A stretch of DNA of 48,188 nt from Acidiferrobacterales bacterium (GTDB lineage: Bacteria; Pseudomonadota; Gammaproteobacteria; Acidiferrobacterales; Sulfurifustaceae). The notes below the pieces were generated by a model. The model saw only the letters and a list, made by a program, of their open reading frames with translations, did not search any database and was not told the origin of the DNA. Each line of letters starts with the position of its first letter. Positions within the stretch are counted from its first letter, which is position 1. The stretch is taken from contig CAKKRZ010000014.1 in NCBI GenBank assembly GCA_919902925.1, positions 1 through 48,188 on the forward strand, read 5' to 3'. A program made the translations under genes and the position numbers. This document shows, in pieces, positions 7,225-14,610 of the stretch.

Positions 7225-7992
7225 ATGGACTGCCGACTGACGTTAACCCTGCTGGACAGCCACCTCGATGGTGAGCTCGACGTCGTGAATCACCTCGAGC
7301 TGGAACGCCACCTCGCGGCCTGCCCGTCGTGCCGGGATGCCAGCGAGAGTCGCCGCGCCTTGAGCGCGACGGTCCGCACCCACGCGCCTTACCACGCCGC
7401 GCCTGTCGCCGTCACCTCGCGCATCCGCGCCGCGTTCGCTCGCACCGATTCAAACACCCGCGCGGCGTTCAAGCCCTCCCCGTGGCTCAACCTGGCCGCT
7501 TCCGTAACCTTTGCCGCCGTCATGGGTTCCGGCGTCACCTACTGGCTGGCACAGCCGTCGCCGCACGAACGATTGACGCAGGAGGTGTTCGCCGGTCATG
7601 TGCGTTCGCTGCTGGTGACGAGCCGCTCCACCGATGTGTCGTCCTCGGATCAGCACACCGTCAAGCCCTGGTTCAACGGCCGGCTCGACTTCTCGCCGCC
7701 GGTCGTCGACCTCACGGGCCGCGGATTTCCGTTGGTGGGCGGGCGACTGGATTATCTGTCCAACCGGCCGGTGGCGGCGCTGGTCTACCGGCACCGCCAG
7801 CACGCGATCAATCTCTTCGTCTGGCCCGGGGCGAGTGGGGCGAATAACCCGCCGCAAACCCGGACGCATCAGGGCTATCACATCGTTCACTGGACCAGTG
7901 CCGGCATGAATTTCTGGGCGGTTTCCGATCTCAATCCGGCGGACCTCCTGGCCTTCAGCGGGCTCGTGCGGGAGCACACTGTTTCACCGTAG
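7225..7992 (+). CDS. Zinc-finger transmembrane anti-sigma factor
   Basis: This 255-residue partner of the preceding ECF factor begins one base after its stop. The N-terminal cytoplasmic domain has the zinc anti-sigma signature H-x3-C-x2-C (His29, Cys33, Cys36), which clamps the sigma factor. One transmembrane segment (about 88-110) leads to a periplasmic domain of about 145 residues that includes KPWFNGRLDFSPPVVDL and PVAALVYRHR. Such extracytoplasmic domains sense a periplasmic signal. Copper or another metal is plausible here given the cupredoxin operon next door, but the signal is not shown by the sequence. The domain carries several His but no Cys pair, which argues against disulfide sensing. 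Confidence 0.88.
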   Translation: MDCRLTLTLLDSHLDGELDVVNHLELERHLAACPSCRDASESRRALSATVRTHAPYHAAPVAVTSRIRAAFARTDSNTRAAFKPSPWLNLAASVTFAAVMGSGVTYWLAQPSPHERLTQEVFAGHVRSLLVTSRSTDVSSSDQHTVKPWFNGRLDFSPPVVDLTGRGFPLVGGRLDYLSNRPVAALVYRHRQHAINLFVWPGASGANNPPQTRTHQGYHIVHWTSAGMNFWAVSDLNPADLLAFSGLVREHTVSP

Positions 7993-8060
7993 TCCGCGCA
8001 ACCCATTTCGTCTGCCATGCCCCGGCGTCCAAACCGGGCGCGTGCAGGACTACAGGACTC

Positions 8061-8405
8061 TCACGTATCGGGCGGGGGCTTGGGCAGGCCGGCCAGTTTG
8101 CAGAGCTCTCGCACCGGGTCGCTCGGAAACAGTCGGTACAGGAATTTCTCGTAGGCCTTCCCATCCTGAAAGTGCGCGCCGTGCTGCTGCCCGAGCGTGC
8201 GCACCAGCATGTGCATGGTCGGCACCATGCTGGTGGCCTGAAAATAATCGCGAAAATAAAGAATGAGCCCCCAGTGGTCGTCGAACAGGGGTACACCGTC
8301 ACGCTCCGCCGTCTTTTCGGCGAACGCCTCGCTCCAGTCGTCCAGATCGAGCAGGTAACCCTGCTCATCGGTCTGGACAATGCGGCTGCTGACTTCAAGG
8401 TCCAT
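8061..8405 (-). CDS. DsrC/TusE-family protein lacking the penultimate Cys (RspA-like)
   Basis: This 114-residue DsrC-fold protein is read from the ATG at 8405, preceded by GGAGA. Family features include DDWSEAFAE, the DDHW stretch near 42-45, a central helix pair, and the C-terminal arm LCKLAGLPKP. True DsrC carries two cysteines eleven residues apart on this arm and uses them to ferry sulfur in dissimilatory sulfur metabolism. Here only the first is kept (Cys102), and the position of the second is Asp113. TusE keeps the opposite one. It is therefore neither a standard sulfur carrier nor TusE. Such variants have been proposed to be regulatory (RspA). It diverges from a second such gene at 8638. 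Confidence 0.85.
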   Translation of the reverse strand: MDLEVSSRIVQTDEQGYLLDLDDWSEAFAEKTAERDGVPLFDDHWGLILYFRDYFQATSMVPTMHMLVRTLGQQHGAHFQDGKAYEKFLYRLFPSDPVRELCKLAGLPKPPPDT

Positions 8406-8561
8406 GGACAGGTCTCCACGCGAGTCCCGCCCTGCGGAGTGGCGGGGTTGCGCACTTCCAGTGTCGCCCCGTGAGGGGCAAGCTTCAACACGACAAAATG
8501 TGCAGGATTCTGTGCGATCCCCGCCGGTAGGCGTGACCATGGCTGGCTCGCGCCAATAAAG

Positions 8562-8575
8562 TTGATGGACATCAA
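8562..8575 (+). promoter_or_regulatory. Perfect FNR/ANR box upstream of the second dsrC-like gene
   Basis: TTGAT-GGAC-ATCAA matches the FNR consensus TTGAT-N4-ATCAA exactly. Its centre (8568.5) lies 41.5 bases before 8610. A GAGAAT hexamer at 8598-8603 would then sit at -12 to -7, the geometry of a class II FNR-activated promoter. The downstream gene starts at 8638. Oxygen-responsive control is inferred. The box could also affect the divergent gene at 8405. Confidence 0.7.
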
Positions 8576-8637
8576 GGCGTGGAAACCCGCCTGTATGGAG
8601 AATTTAGCATCCTGGAAAACGAATGGAGGTGAGGGTT

Positions 8638-9006
8638 ATGGCCAGTCTCTTAGAGGCAATCGCCGGCACTGGGGACGGTTCGGGACCGGATGCACAATTG
8701 CCGCACTCACCGGCCGGCTGGACGCGCGCGTCCGCGCTCCGGGCCGCACAGCAGGAAGGACTGAAGCTGGGGGATGACCACTGGCGGACCGTACGCGCGT
8801 TGCAGGAGTACTACGCCCGGCACGAGGATATCGCCGTCAACATGCGCGAGCTGCACGATGCACTCGACGAACTGTTTCACGACAAGGGTGGTTTGAAATA
8901 TCTCTATCAACTCTTCCCGGGCGGACCGGTGGCGCAGGGCTGCCGCGTGGCGGGCCTCAAGGCGCCGGCCGGTGCCACCGACAGGGGTTTCGGCAGCGTG
9001 ATGTAG
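8638..9006 (+). CDS. DsrC/TusE-family protein, second variant lacking the penultimate Cys
   Basis: This 122-residue protein starts at the ATG at 8638, behind GGAGG/GAGGG. An upstream in-frame ATG at 8623 lacks a ribosome site. The DsrC fold is recognised from LGDDHWRTVRALQEYYA, the helix around DALDELFHDKGGLKYLYQLF, and the arm GCRVAGLKAPAGATD. Cys102 is present, but the position of the catalytic penultimate Cys is Ala113. The tail continues RGFGSVM, longer than in DsrC. It therefore cannot form the intramolecular disulfide or trisulfide of DsrC. A regulatory or scaffolding role in sulfur metabolism is inferred. A perfect FNR box upstream suggests induction at low oxygen. Confidence 0.85.
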   Translation: MASLLEAIAGTGDGSGPDAQLPHSPAGWTRASALRAAQQEGLKLGDDHWRTVRALQEYYARHEDIAVNMRELHDALDELFHDKGGLKYLYQLFPGGPVAQGCRVAGLKAPAGATDRGFGSVM

Positions 9007-9032
9007 AACCAGAAGCGGCTTATGATGCCGGC

Positions 9033-9671
9033 GTGCACTACCGACGGATCATTCTCCTTTTTGTTCTCATCACGCTTCCCCCACCGCTATTGGCCGGCGA
9101 GGACACGGAGTGCCAGTACCATATGGTGGTGTGGAACACACGCACACGCTCGTCGTCCCCGCCCATCGAGGTGCGTAAACCCTATGCGGCGCTGACATCG
9201 GAGGAACGCGACCCGGCCAGCGGCTGCTCGGTGTGCGAACGAGACCAGGTGGAGATCAAGTTGCCCGGGCTGAAGCCCTTCAAGGTCTGCCACGTCTTCG
9301 CCGAACGCGTACGCGAAACCCTTGAAAAGTTGCTGGCCCAGGGCGAACCGATCACCGAGGTTGAGGCCTATCGCGTCGTGCGCAGCCGCGGAGCGCTGAA
9401 CGAACGCGGTGAACGCACCGGCTTCAGCAATCATTCCTTCGGAATCGCCATCGACATCAACCCGCAACAGAACGGCTTGTATCACCGCTGCGTGCATTTC
9501 GGACCGCACTGCCAACTGGTACGCGGCGGCCCCTGGAGGCCCGGCCAGCCCGGATCGCTCACGGCCGAAAGCCGGGTGGTTCAGGCCTTCAAGGGAATCG
9601 GACTGCAATGGGGTGGCGAGATCGCCGGCAAGCAGAAGGACTTCATGCACTTCTCACCGACCGGGTACTGA
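9033..9671 (+). CDS. Secreted M15-family D,D-/L,D-carboxypeptidase-like zinc peptidase
   Basis: This 212-residue exported protein begins at a GTG with a signal peptide (1-21, ending LLA). The M15 zinc site is visible: SNHSFGIAID at 132-141 gives His134 and Asp141, and WGGEI (193-197) with DFMH at 203-206 gives Asp203 and His206. This arrangement is that of the VanY/endolysin-like Peptidase_M15 group, which trims peptidoglycan stem peptides. Cysteines at 27, 65, 68, 86, 153 and 160 could form disulfides in the periplasm. It stands alone between the dsrC-like gene and a convergent VOC gene, 26 bases after the former, so co-transcription from the FNR-controlled promoter is possible. Confidence 0.8.
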   Translation: MHYRRIILLFVLITLPPPLLAGEDTECQYHMVVWNTRTRSSSPPIEVRKPYAALTSEERDPASGCSVCERDQVEIKLPGLKPFKVCHVFAERVRETLEKLLAQGEPITEVEAYRVVRSRGALNERGERTGFSNHSFGIAIDINPQQNGLYHRCVHFGPHCQLVRGGPWRPGQPGSLTAESRVVQAFKGIGLQWGGEIAGKQKDFMHFSPTGY

Positions 9672-9698
9672 CGGGACGTTGCGGGCGTGACGTGAATG

Positions 9699-10139
9699 TC
9701 AGGCCTTGATGGCGGGTTTCAACTCGCCGGCAGCCGTGAATTCGAACATCGGGCCCCAGACCACTTCCCAGTAGTGTCCGTCCGGATCGCTGAAGTAACC
9801 GCCGTAACCACCCCAGAACGTGTCCTGCGCTTCTTTCTCGATACGGGCGCCGGCCGATTTTGCACGCGCCAGGATTGCCGCCACATCTTCCTTGCCTCGC
9901 ACGTTGTGCGCCAGCGTCACGCCGCTGAACCCGCCGAGTGCCGGATTCACGTCGGGAGAAATATCCTTCGCCAGATGTTCGCGCGGAAACAACGACAGCC
10001 AGACGCCCGGCAGCTGAAAAAACGTAACACCATCATTGGACGTGTCCGGCGGGGTATCCAGTACGGCCTCGTAGAATTTCGTCGCGCGGGACAGATCAGC
10101 CACACCGAGGGTGACTACCGTCATCCGTGGAATACGCAT
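9699..10139 (-). CDS. VOC (glyoxalase/bleomycin resistance) superfamily protein
   Basis: This 146-residue vicinal-oxygen-chelate fold protein has an AGGAGG site nine bases before the ATG. It opens with VTLGVADLSRATKFYEAVLD and closes with GYFSDPDGHYWEVVWGP, the paired beta-alpha-beta-beta-beta halves of the family. The late DPDGHYWE motif carries the C-terminal metal-ligand Glu. Enzymes of this family include glyoxalases, dioxygenases and antibiotic-binding proteins, and sequence alone does not choose among them. It is convergent with the M15 peptidase gene. Confidence 0.85.
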   Translation of the reverse strand: MRIPRMTVVTLGVADLSRATKFYEAVLDTPPDTSNDGVTFFQLPGVWLSLFPREHLAKDISPDVNPALGGFSGVTLAHNVRGKEDVAAILARAKSAGARIEKEAQDTFWGGYGGYFSDPDGHYWEVVWGPMFEFTAAGELKPAIKA

Positions 10140-10728
10140 CCTTATATCCTCCTAATTTATTAATTTTACCCCACGCTGGCCGGATGACGAATACCTGAAA
10201 CTTTTCATCTAAGCGTTTATTCTTCTCTGACCTGCTTTATTCGTTCGCTTTATTCGCTTTATTTTAGGGGCGACTAAAACCGCAAAGCCCGGCGCCGGGG
10301 CGGCTTCGGTCAAACTCACTTGAGCGGAGACTGTGGTATTTCCTCTATTACGTTACGACCTACTCACTCGCGCCGTTACGGAATTTCGCGACGCGTTTAG
10401 CCGAAGGCTTCAACCGTTTCATTGCCTTCACAGTTGCACTGGTTGCTTCCGGATGGAGCGGTTGCCGGGTGGAGCTGCGCCCACCGGAAAAACGCCACCT
10501 TTTCGTGGCGCACACCAGAAACGGACCTTCGTCATTGCGTAAAACTGCATATATGCCCCCTGTTGTTTACATCCTCCACAATTTGGCACATATCACGGTA
10601 GCATGGGGCCTTGACCATGTACTAAGATAGCCGCATACGTCCAGACGCTGATTGACAAGGATCTCGTCCACGGGCCCGTCACTTTTGTCGCTCTCTCACA
10701 TGTCCCCAACTCGATACCATTTATTATT
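10140..10728 (+). other. Gene-free spacer at the edge of the AT-rich cassette
   Basis: I see no convincing coding region, tRNA or integration site in these 589 bases. Near 10237-10265 the minus strand holds three imperfect copies of GAATAAAGC. A GC-rich stretch follows around 10285-10310. A TTGACA box at 10650 lacks a matching -10 element. Base composition falls from GC-rich to AT-rich across the spacer, so it probably contains the left junction of the cassette that follows. Confidence 0.5.
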
Positions 10729-11376
10729 ATGCAGATTGTCCGAGAAGCAACGAATCTAGTAATTATAGGAGCCTGGAACCCGGCTATCTTGCAGCCCAGT
10801 TGGCTGGGACGTCACGTTTTTGGTATTCCCGAGGGGCAACCACTCCCGGTCAAGATGGCCTTCACCCCAATTCCTGGCGCACCGCCAAAATGGACAATTG
10901 AGGGGATCACGTTTGTTCCATCCCATGATCGACTTTTCCTTTCGCCTGTCGATCTGAATCAAGACACTTTATCCGCGGTTGAAACAAAAGCCATCGCTAT
11001 TCTCAATCTGCTTCACCACACACCTGTTGGTGCATTCGGTCAGAACTTTCACTTCGTCGACGAACAACCAGCGCCGGAGCTAGTCCAGATATTTGCTCTG
11101 AATGATGATGCCGGAGACCGTATCGAGCCTGCCAATGTCCTGGTGTCAACGTCCATTACGACGAGCTATGCAATCGGTAATTGCGTACTAAATCTTACTC
11201 GCTCGTTCTCAAACGGTCGTCTCGATATCAAGTTTAATTTCCACTATGACACATCCAGTGCGGCCGATGCGGTGGCAAAGTTAGCAAACACCTTTAGTGT
11301 GAATTATGGTTTAGTGATTAAATTCTTGCAGTCCTATCATGTTGTATTGGATGCCCAAGAGGTGGCCCATGGCTAA
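10729..11376 (+). CDS. Hypothetical protein, first gene of an AT-rich cassette
   Basis: I do not recognise this 215-residue protein. It has no signal peptide or transmembrane segment. Visible stretches include NLVIIGAWNPAILQPSWLG near the start, a central segment around IAILNLLHHTPVGAFGQNF (residues 89-107), and a C-terminal half rich in beta-like alternation. The overall pattern (small strand-rich domain, leucine-rich helix, then a repeat of strands) recalls short two-domain proteins found in mobile gene clusters, but I cannot name one. Its last eight bases overlap the next ORF (ATGGCTAA), indicating translational coupling. Its A+T content is far above that of flanking genes: the line from 11281 has only 19 G+C in 60 bases. 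Confidence 0.65.
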   Translation: MQIVREATNLVIIGAWNPAILQPSWLGRHVFGIPEGQPLPVKMAFTPIPGAPPKWTIEGITFVPSHDRLFLSPVDLNQDTLSAVETKAIAILNLLHHTPVGAFGQNFHFVDEQPAPELVQIFALNDDAGDRIEPANVLVSTSITTSYAIGNCVLNLTRSFSNGRLDIKFNFHYDTSSAADAVAKLANTFSVNYGLVIKFLQSYHVVLDAQEVAHG

Positions 11377-11659
11377 AAGAACTAGCGGAGATCATATTGT
11401 TACATCAGGTGTCGTACCGCTATCTAATTATCAACCGCGCGACCAGGATTCCCTTTTGCCTCCCTCGGCGAAGGCACCTGTGTCCACTATTTCCATTTTA
11501 CCTTCCCAATATGCCGTAGCTAACGTTACCACCGCTACAGAAGAAGTCGTTCTGGTGGTGAACGTGGGGACGAACCCCAAACGCGACCAGATTCGCGAGT
11601 TGAATGCAAAGCTTCAGGGCATTATCACGTCTCCGCTCCGTGTTTCTTCCGAAGGCTAA
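11369..11659 (+). CDS. Small hypothetical protein, second cassette gene
   Basis: This 96-residue protein is read from the ATG at 11369. That start overlaps the stop of the preceding gene and has AAGAGG upstream. The N-terminal half is polar and Pro/Ser-rich, probably disordered. The middle, ATEEVVLVVNVGTNPKRDQ, looks like a strand-turn with basic residues, and a short amphipathic helix follows (IRELNAKLQGII). No family is recognised. Its small size, tight coupling to the first gene, and position ahead of a larger third gene suggest an accessory or antidote-like subunit. That is inference only. Confidence 0.6.
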   Translation: MAKRTSGDHIVTSGVVPLSNYQPRDQDSLLPPSAKAPVSTISILPSQYAVANVTTATEEVVLVVNVGTNPKRDQIRELNAKLQGIITSPLRVSSEG

Positions 11660-11696
11660 GCCCTGATCTGATATCGATTCCGCCTTTCTTCACACC

Positions 11697-12599
11697 ATGC
11701 ACTTCACATATTGTGGCGATAAAGCAACTGATCTTCTTCAGGGCGACATTCTGGTCCAAACGCCAGAGATTCTTGCGACCCTCAAAGAGGTGCACCCGCA
11801 TTATGCCAACAACGCCGGCAATCGCTACTTCATTGTCCTCACACAGAGTTGCGATCTTGTGCGGGGCCGCGCTGGCGACGACCCATGTCCTTCTCGCTAC
11901 ATCGCAATAGCACCAGTCCGACCACTTTCATTGGTCATACAACGCGAGACCGTGCGGCTTGCTGAGCCCGATCTTTCTATTCCGACTCCGGTGTGTAGCT
12001 CCCAGGCACGTAATCGGCTCCACAATTTTCTCGAGCGTTTGTTCAACAACAATGAGCCGAACTTTTTCTATCTCCACGAAGATCCGTCCATGGGATTTCC
12101 AGAGAGTTGTTGCGCCTTTCTCCGGTTATCCATCGCGCTCCGTGCGAAGGAACGCTACAATACATGCTTGAACGCACGTCTTTTACAGCTCGATGAAAGT
12201 TTTCGCGCAAAGCTCGGGTGGCTTGTCGGTAACTTGTACTCGCGTGTCGGCACAAAAGACTGGGCTGCAAACGAGCTCAACGGCATGATTAGGAGCCATT
12301 TGACTGGAGCGGCTTTATGGTTGGAGGACGAACGGACACGAAAGCAACTGCTTGTCGAGGTATCCCGGTGGAAGCAAGATAATCCAGGCCAAGTGATAGA
12401 TGAGCCCGTCCTCCGCGCTTTGCTCAACAAGTTGAAACCAAGAAAAGAGGCCGTGCTCGAACGACTGAAGACTCTACTAGCGGAGTCAGACCTTTTTCGT
12501 AACGCGCTTAAAAACGGGATTGTTACGGAACCCGCCTTAAATCACCTCGTTGATCGGAAGCTCAGAGACGATCCCCAATTGGCGACTTTACTTCGGTGA
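11697..12599 (+). CDS. Hypothetical protein with LTQSCDL motif, third cassette gene
   Basis: This 300-residue soluble protein of unknown function starts with MHFTYCGDKATDLLQGDIL, 37 bases after the previous stop. A QGDIL-x-FIVLTQSCDLV arrangement (residues 15-55) resembles the opening of several uncharacterised proteins in mobile islands, in which a conserved Cys-Asp follows a Gln-Ser or Gln-Thr. Three further cysteines occur between residues 60 and 160 (DPCPS, VCSSQ, SCCAF). The C-terminal 120 residues are mostly helical and charged. The stop is followed by a hairpin terminator. Codon choice is more AT-rich than in the flanking core genes, as in its two partners, so the three genes probably arrived together. 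Confidence 0.65.
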   Translation: MHFTYCGDKATDLLQGDILVQTPEILATLKEVHPHYANNAGNRYFIVLTQSCDLVRGRAGDDPCPSRYIAIAPVRPLSLVIQRETVRLAEPDLSIPTPVCSSQARNRLHNFLERLFNNNEPNFFYLHEDPSMGFPESCCAFLRLSIALRAKERYNTCLNARLLQLDESFRAKLGWLVGNLYSRVGTKDWAANELNGMIRSHLTGAALWLEDERTRKQLLVEVSRWKQDNPGQVIDEPVLRALLNKLKPRKEAVLERLKTLLAESDLFRNALKNGIVTEPALNHLVDRKLRDDPQLATLLR

Positions 12600-12621
12600 C
12601 AGTCGAACCGGGGGGAAGGGG

Positions 12622-12646
12622 AAAAAGGTTCCTGGAACATTTTTTG
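12622..12646. terminator. Bidirectional hairpin between convergent genes
   Basis: AAAAAGGTTCC and GGAACATTTTTT pair around a single T with one internal mismatch, with A and T tracts outside. It lies 23 bases past the cassette's last stop and 30 bases past the end of the opposing signal-peptidase-like gene, so it can stop transcription from both sides. Confidence 0.7.
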
Positions 12647-12675
12647 GATTCTGTCGAACGCACGGCAACAATTCG

Positions 12676-13233
12676 TTACCATACGATTTTCGACTTGATG
12701 ACGGTGATCGGGGCTGTACCGGTGAAACGTGAGTCGTAGGCGTTGAAGCGATTGTCGCCCATGGCGAAGAAATGCCCCGCCGGAACAACGACGCTAACAT
12801 CCGGGGGTGCGCCCGAACGAGCGGGAGCAATGAGAATCCTGTACGAAGAGCGCCCGTTGGTTTCGCGCACAACATTACGCCCATCCCTATCGTCTGTCGG
12901 CGTCTGAGCAAGCGCCACACCGTTGACCTTGACCCCGGCCCCGCGTGTTTCGACCTTGTCCCCGCCGAGGGCAATCACCCGCCAGATGAAATTATAGGTT
13001 CCGTCGTTCATTGTTTTCTCAAAGACAACGACATCGCCGACCTGGACAGCCGACCTGTCGAAGAATGGCCGCTTGAGGCCAAAAATATACGTACGGGGAG
13101 GATAGGTCGGCAGCATACCTTCTTGAGGAATCACGTAAAGCGAGGTGACAAAGACTCGGACAACAACGGCAAGAATAAAGAGTACAGCGGGCGGTACGAA
13201 TATCCACAGAATGATTTTGGTCGGTTTGTTCAT
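12676..13233 (-). CDS. Signal peptidase I-like protein with catalytic residues replaced
   Basis: This 185-residue homologue of S26 signal peptidases has one N-terminal transmembrane segment (about 8-31). The catalytic region should read IPSxSMxPT but reads IPQEGMLPT, so the nucleophile before Met40 is Gly39. The general-base Lys in (K)RVI is Trp84 (IWRVIALGGD). The structural boxes GDVVVF (66-71), GGDKV (90-94) and MGDNRFNAYDSR remain. Since both catalytic positions are changed, I read it as a pseudoenzyme rather than LepB or a TraF-type peptidase. Frame and structural motifs are intact, so the loss of catalysis is not simple decay. It is the last module of the pbpC-edge island, with copy C of the pbpC 3' end just upstream. 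Confidence 0.8.
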   Translation of the reverse strand: MNKPTKIILWIFVPPAVLFILAVVVRVFVTSLYVIPQEGMLPTYPPRTYIFGLKRPFFDRSAVQVGDVVVFEKTMNDGTYNFIWRVIALGGDKVETRGAGVKVNGVALAQTPTDDRDGRNVVRETNGRSSYRILIAPARSGAPPDVSVVVPAGHFFAMGDNRFNAYDSRFTGTAPITVIKSKIVW

Positions 13234-13301
13234 ATTCGGCTTTCGTTGGGAATTGTGAACAAACGTGGCCTGCTCATGGCTATTCTCCCTCGACGCATGG
13301 T

Positions 13302-13415
13302 CACTTCACCACAAACCGAACTTCCTCGGTAGTTACGGCCTTCTGCCCCGGCAGCCAGACGCGCGCCTGGACGAGGTGGGTGCCGCGCTGGGGCGGCCAG
13401 TGTATTCACTCCAAC
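13302..13415 (-). repeat. pbpC 3'-end copy C
   Basis: This is a direct-repeat copy of the last 35 or so codons of pbpC (18934 onward), including a stop codon. It still encodes EVRFVVK before TGA, where pbpC has EIRFVVK before TAG. The match is close up to GTGGGTGCCGCGC (13376-13388) and fades by 13415. It separates the signal-peptidase-like module from the DUF2442/DUF4258 module. Confidence 0.85.
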
Positions 13416-13494
13416 TGTGGCGTTGGTATTGGCGATCAGTTTTCCGCTTAGCCGCTAAGGGGCGGCGCTACCCAACAGACTCGGTGCGATGGAT

Positions 13495-13740
13495 TTAATG
13501 ACTACCGCGCAGAAGACCGGCCACGCTCAGGTCTTCATCGATTTCCGGCCAATGAACGCCTTCGCCGTCGCCCAGCAACTCGTACTTCTCCAGCTGACTT
13601 TTCATGGCATTTGCCAGACGAGGAAACCACACGAGGGGGACAACCACTTTGCGTCCGTCAACCAGCGACACAACCAAGTCATCGGCCGTGAACTCGACTT
13701 TCTGCGCCAAGGGATGTGTTTCTGCCGTAAATACATTCAT
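13495..13740 (-). CDS. DUF2442 family protein, paralogue 1
   Basis: This 81-residue protein starts at the ATG at 13740, behind GGAGCCCAGG. The DUF2442 pattern is clear: a strand-rich N-terminus with FTADDLVVSLVDGRKV, the PLVWFPRL segment, then LLGDGEGVHWPEIDEDLSV. Proteins of this family often sit beside DUF4160 genes and are predicted DNA-binding antitoxins of toxin-antitoxin-like pairs. This copy has no DUF4160 gene upstream, so it is an orphan. It is 72 of 81 residues identical to the copy at 18323-18568, with most changes in residues 2-6 where the upstream homology stops. It lies directly downstream of the DUF4258 pair. Confidence 0.85.
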   Translation of the reverse strand: MNVFTAETHPLAQKVEFTADDLVVSLVDGRKVVVPLVWFPRLANAMKSQLEKYELLGDGEGVHWPEIDEDLSVAGLLRGSH

Positions 13741-13884
13741 CCTGGGCTCCGTGCAATATTGTCCAAGCAGAAACGAAAGCAGCATGCCGACGCGTATTCT
13801 TCTCTGGCCCGCATTTTCCCAGCGCCCGCTTGAATCACGAACGGTGCACTAGCACCGCGCGCCTCGGTCGAAGCGGTTGATACG

Positions 13885-14106
13885 TTACTGCGAGGCAGCT
13901 ACTGGTTGAAGTGCAAATACACGCGCGAGCTTTGCAGCGGCCGCGATATCGCCGCGCCTCAACGCCTCGCGGACATCATCAAGTTTGTACGCATCCTCTA
14001 CCGACAGGTACGGAGACCATTCCGTTTCACCGACGAGAAGCTCAACGTCCACCTCGGCAACGTATTTGCCTTCGTGCACGAATTTGACTCTATGTTGCTT
14101 GCTCAT
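13885..14106 (-). CDS. Small antitoxin-like protein paired with DUF4258 protein
   Basis: This 73-residue acidic protein overlaps the end of the upstream DUF4258 gene by 17 bases and is therefore co-translated. It begins MSKQHRVKFVHEGKYVAEVD, a strand pair, then LSVEDAYKLDDVREALRRGD and a final helix. The predicted shape (short sheet plus helix, about 70 residues) is typical of antitoxins placed after their toxin. I do not recognise a named family from sequence alone. The antitoxin role follows from size, charge and coupling. Confidence 0.6.
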   Translation of the reverse strand: MSKQHRVKFVHEGKYVAEVDVELLVGETEWSPYLSVEDAYKLDDVREALRRGDIAAAAKLARVFALQPVAASQ

Positions 14107-14431
14107 CTTTGCCTCTTCGCTTGGTAAAGGTCCTGTCCCAACGATCAGGATCGGGCCGATATGCGGTTACAACCACCGCCGGAGAAGTAAACCCCTTCGG
14201 TATCCCCCACACAACATGAAAGGGCCGGGAGTCCTTGTCAAATTGTAGCACCAGCACAGCGCGCCCCCTGGGAAAGGTCGGGTAATCCTCTACCACAGCG
14301 GCTTTATTTACGCCTGCCACTATTTCCCGTACAGCTATCCCGTCCGCGGCGATTTCATCGTAACCATGCTCGGAAATTCGCACCTGCCCGACGGCAACGA
14401 GCTTCTTCACAGCCTCAAGGGTCTCGCTCAA
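14090..14431 (-). CDS. DUF4258 family protein (toxin-like)
   Basis: This 113-residue protein carries the DUF4258 pattern: RISEHGYDEIAADGI, then VVEDYPTFPRGRAVLVLQFD, then PFHVVWGIPKG and VVVTAYRPDP near the end. Family members resemble RelE/BrnT-like ribonuclease toxins and commonly pair with a small downstream or upstream antitoxin. A 73-residue partner overlaps its 3' end here. The conserved His (in SEHGY and FHVVWG) and Arg (in YRPDP) could serve catalysis, but this is inferred. The pair lies between pbpC-edge copies B and C. Confidence 0.7.
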   Translation of the reverse strand: MSETLEAVKKLVAVGQVRISEHGYDEIAADGIAVREIVAGVNKAAVVEDYPTFPRGRAVLVLQFDKDSRPFHVVWGIPKGFTSPAVVVTAYRPDPDRWDRTFTKRRGKDEQAT

Positions 14432-14610
14432 TTTTCCAGGCCTCTCACGTTCAGCGTCAGTAACATCTGAGCATACGGATACGGTCGTGTCGAAATACCG
14501 TGGTGTCGGTATATTGAACCATCATGTGTTTGATCAGCAAGATTTTCCCCAAGCCCATTAGCGATTGCTGATTCATGATCCCGCCGTTGCGGATATGCAC
14601 GCAGACGCAA

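Noticed and set aside
10140-10728. Possible attC site, tRNA or small RNA
   Set aside because: No core sites, cloverleaf or strong hairpin with terminator were found.
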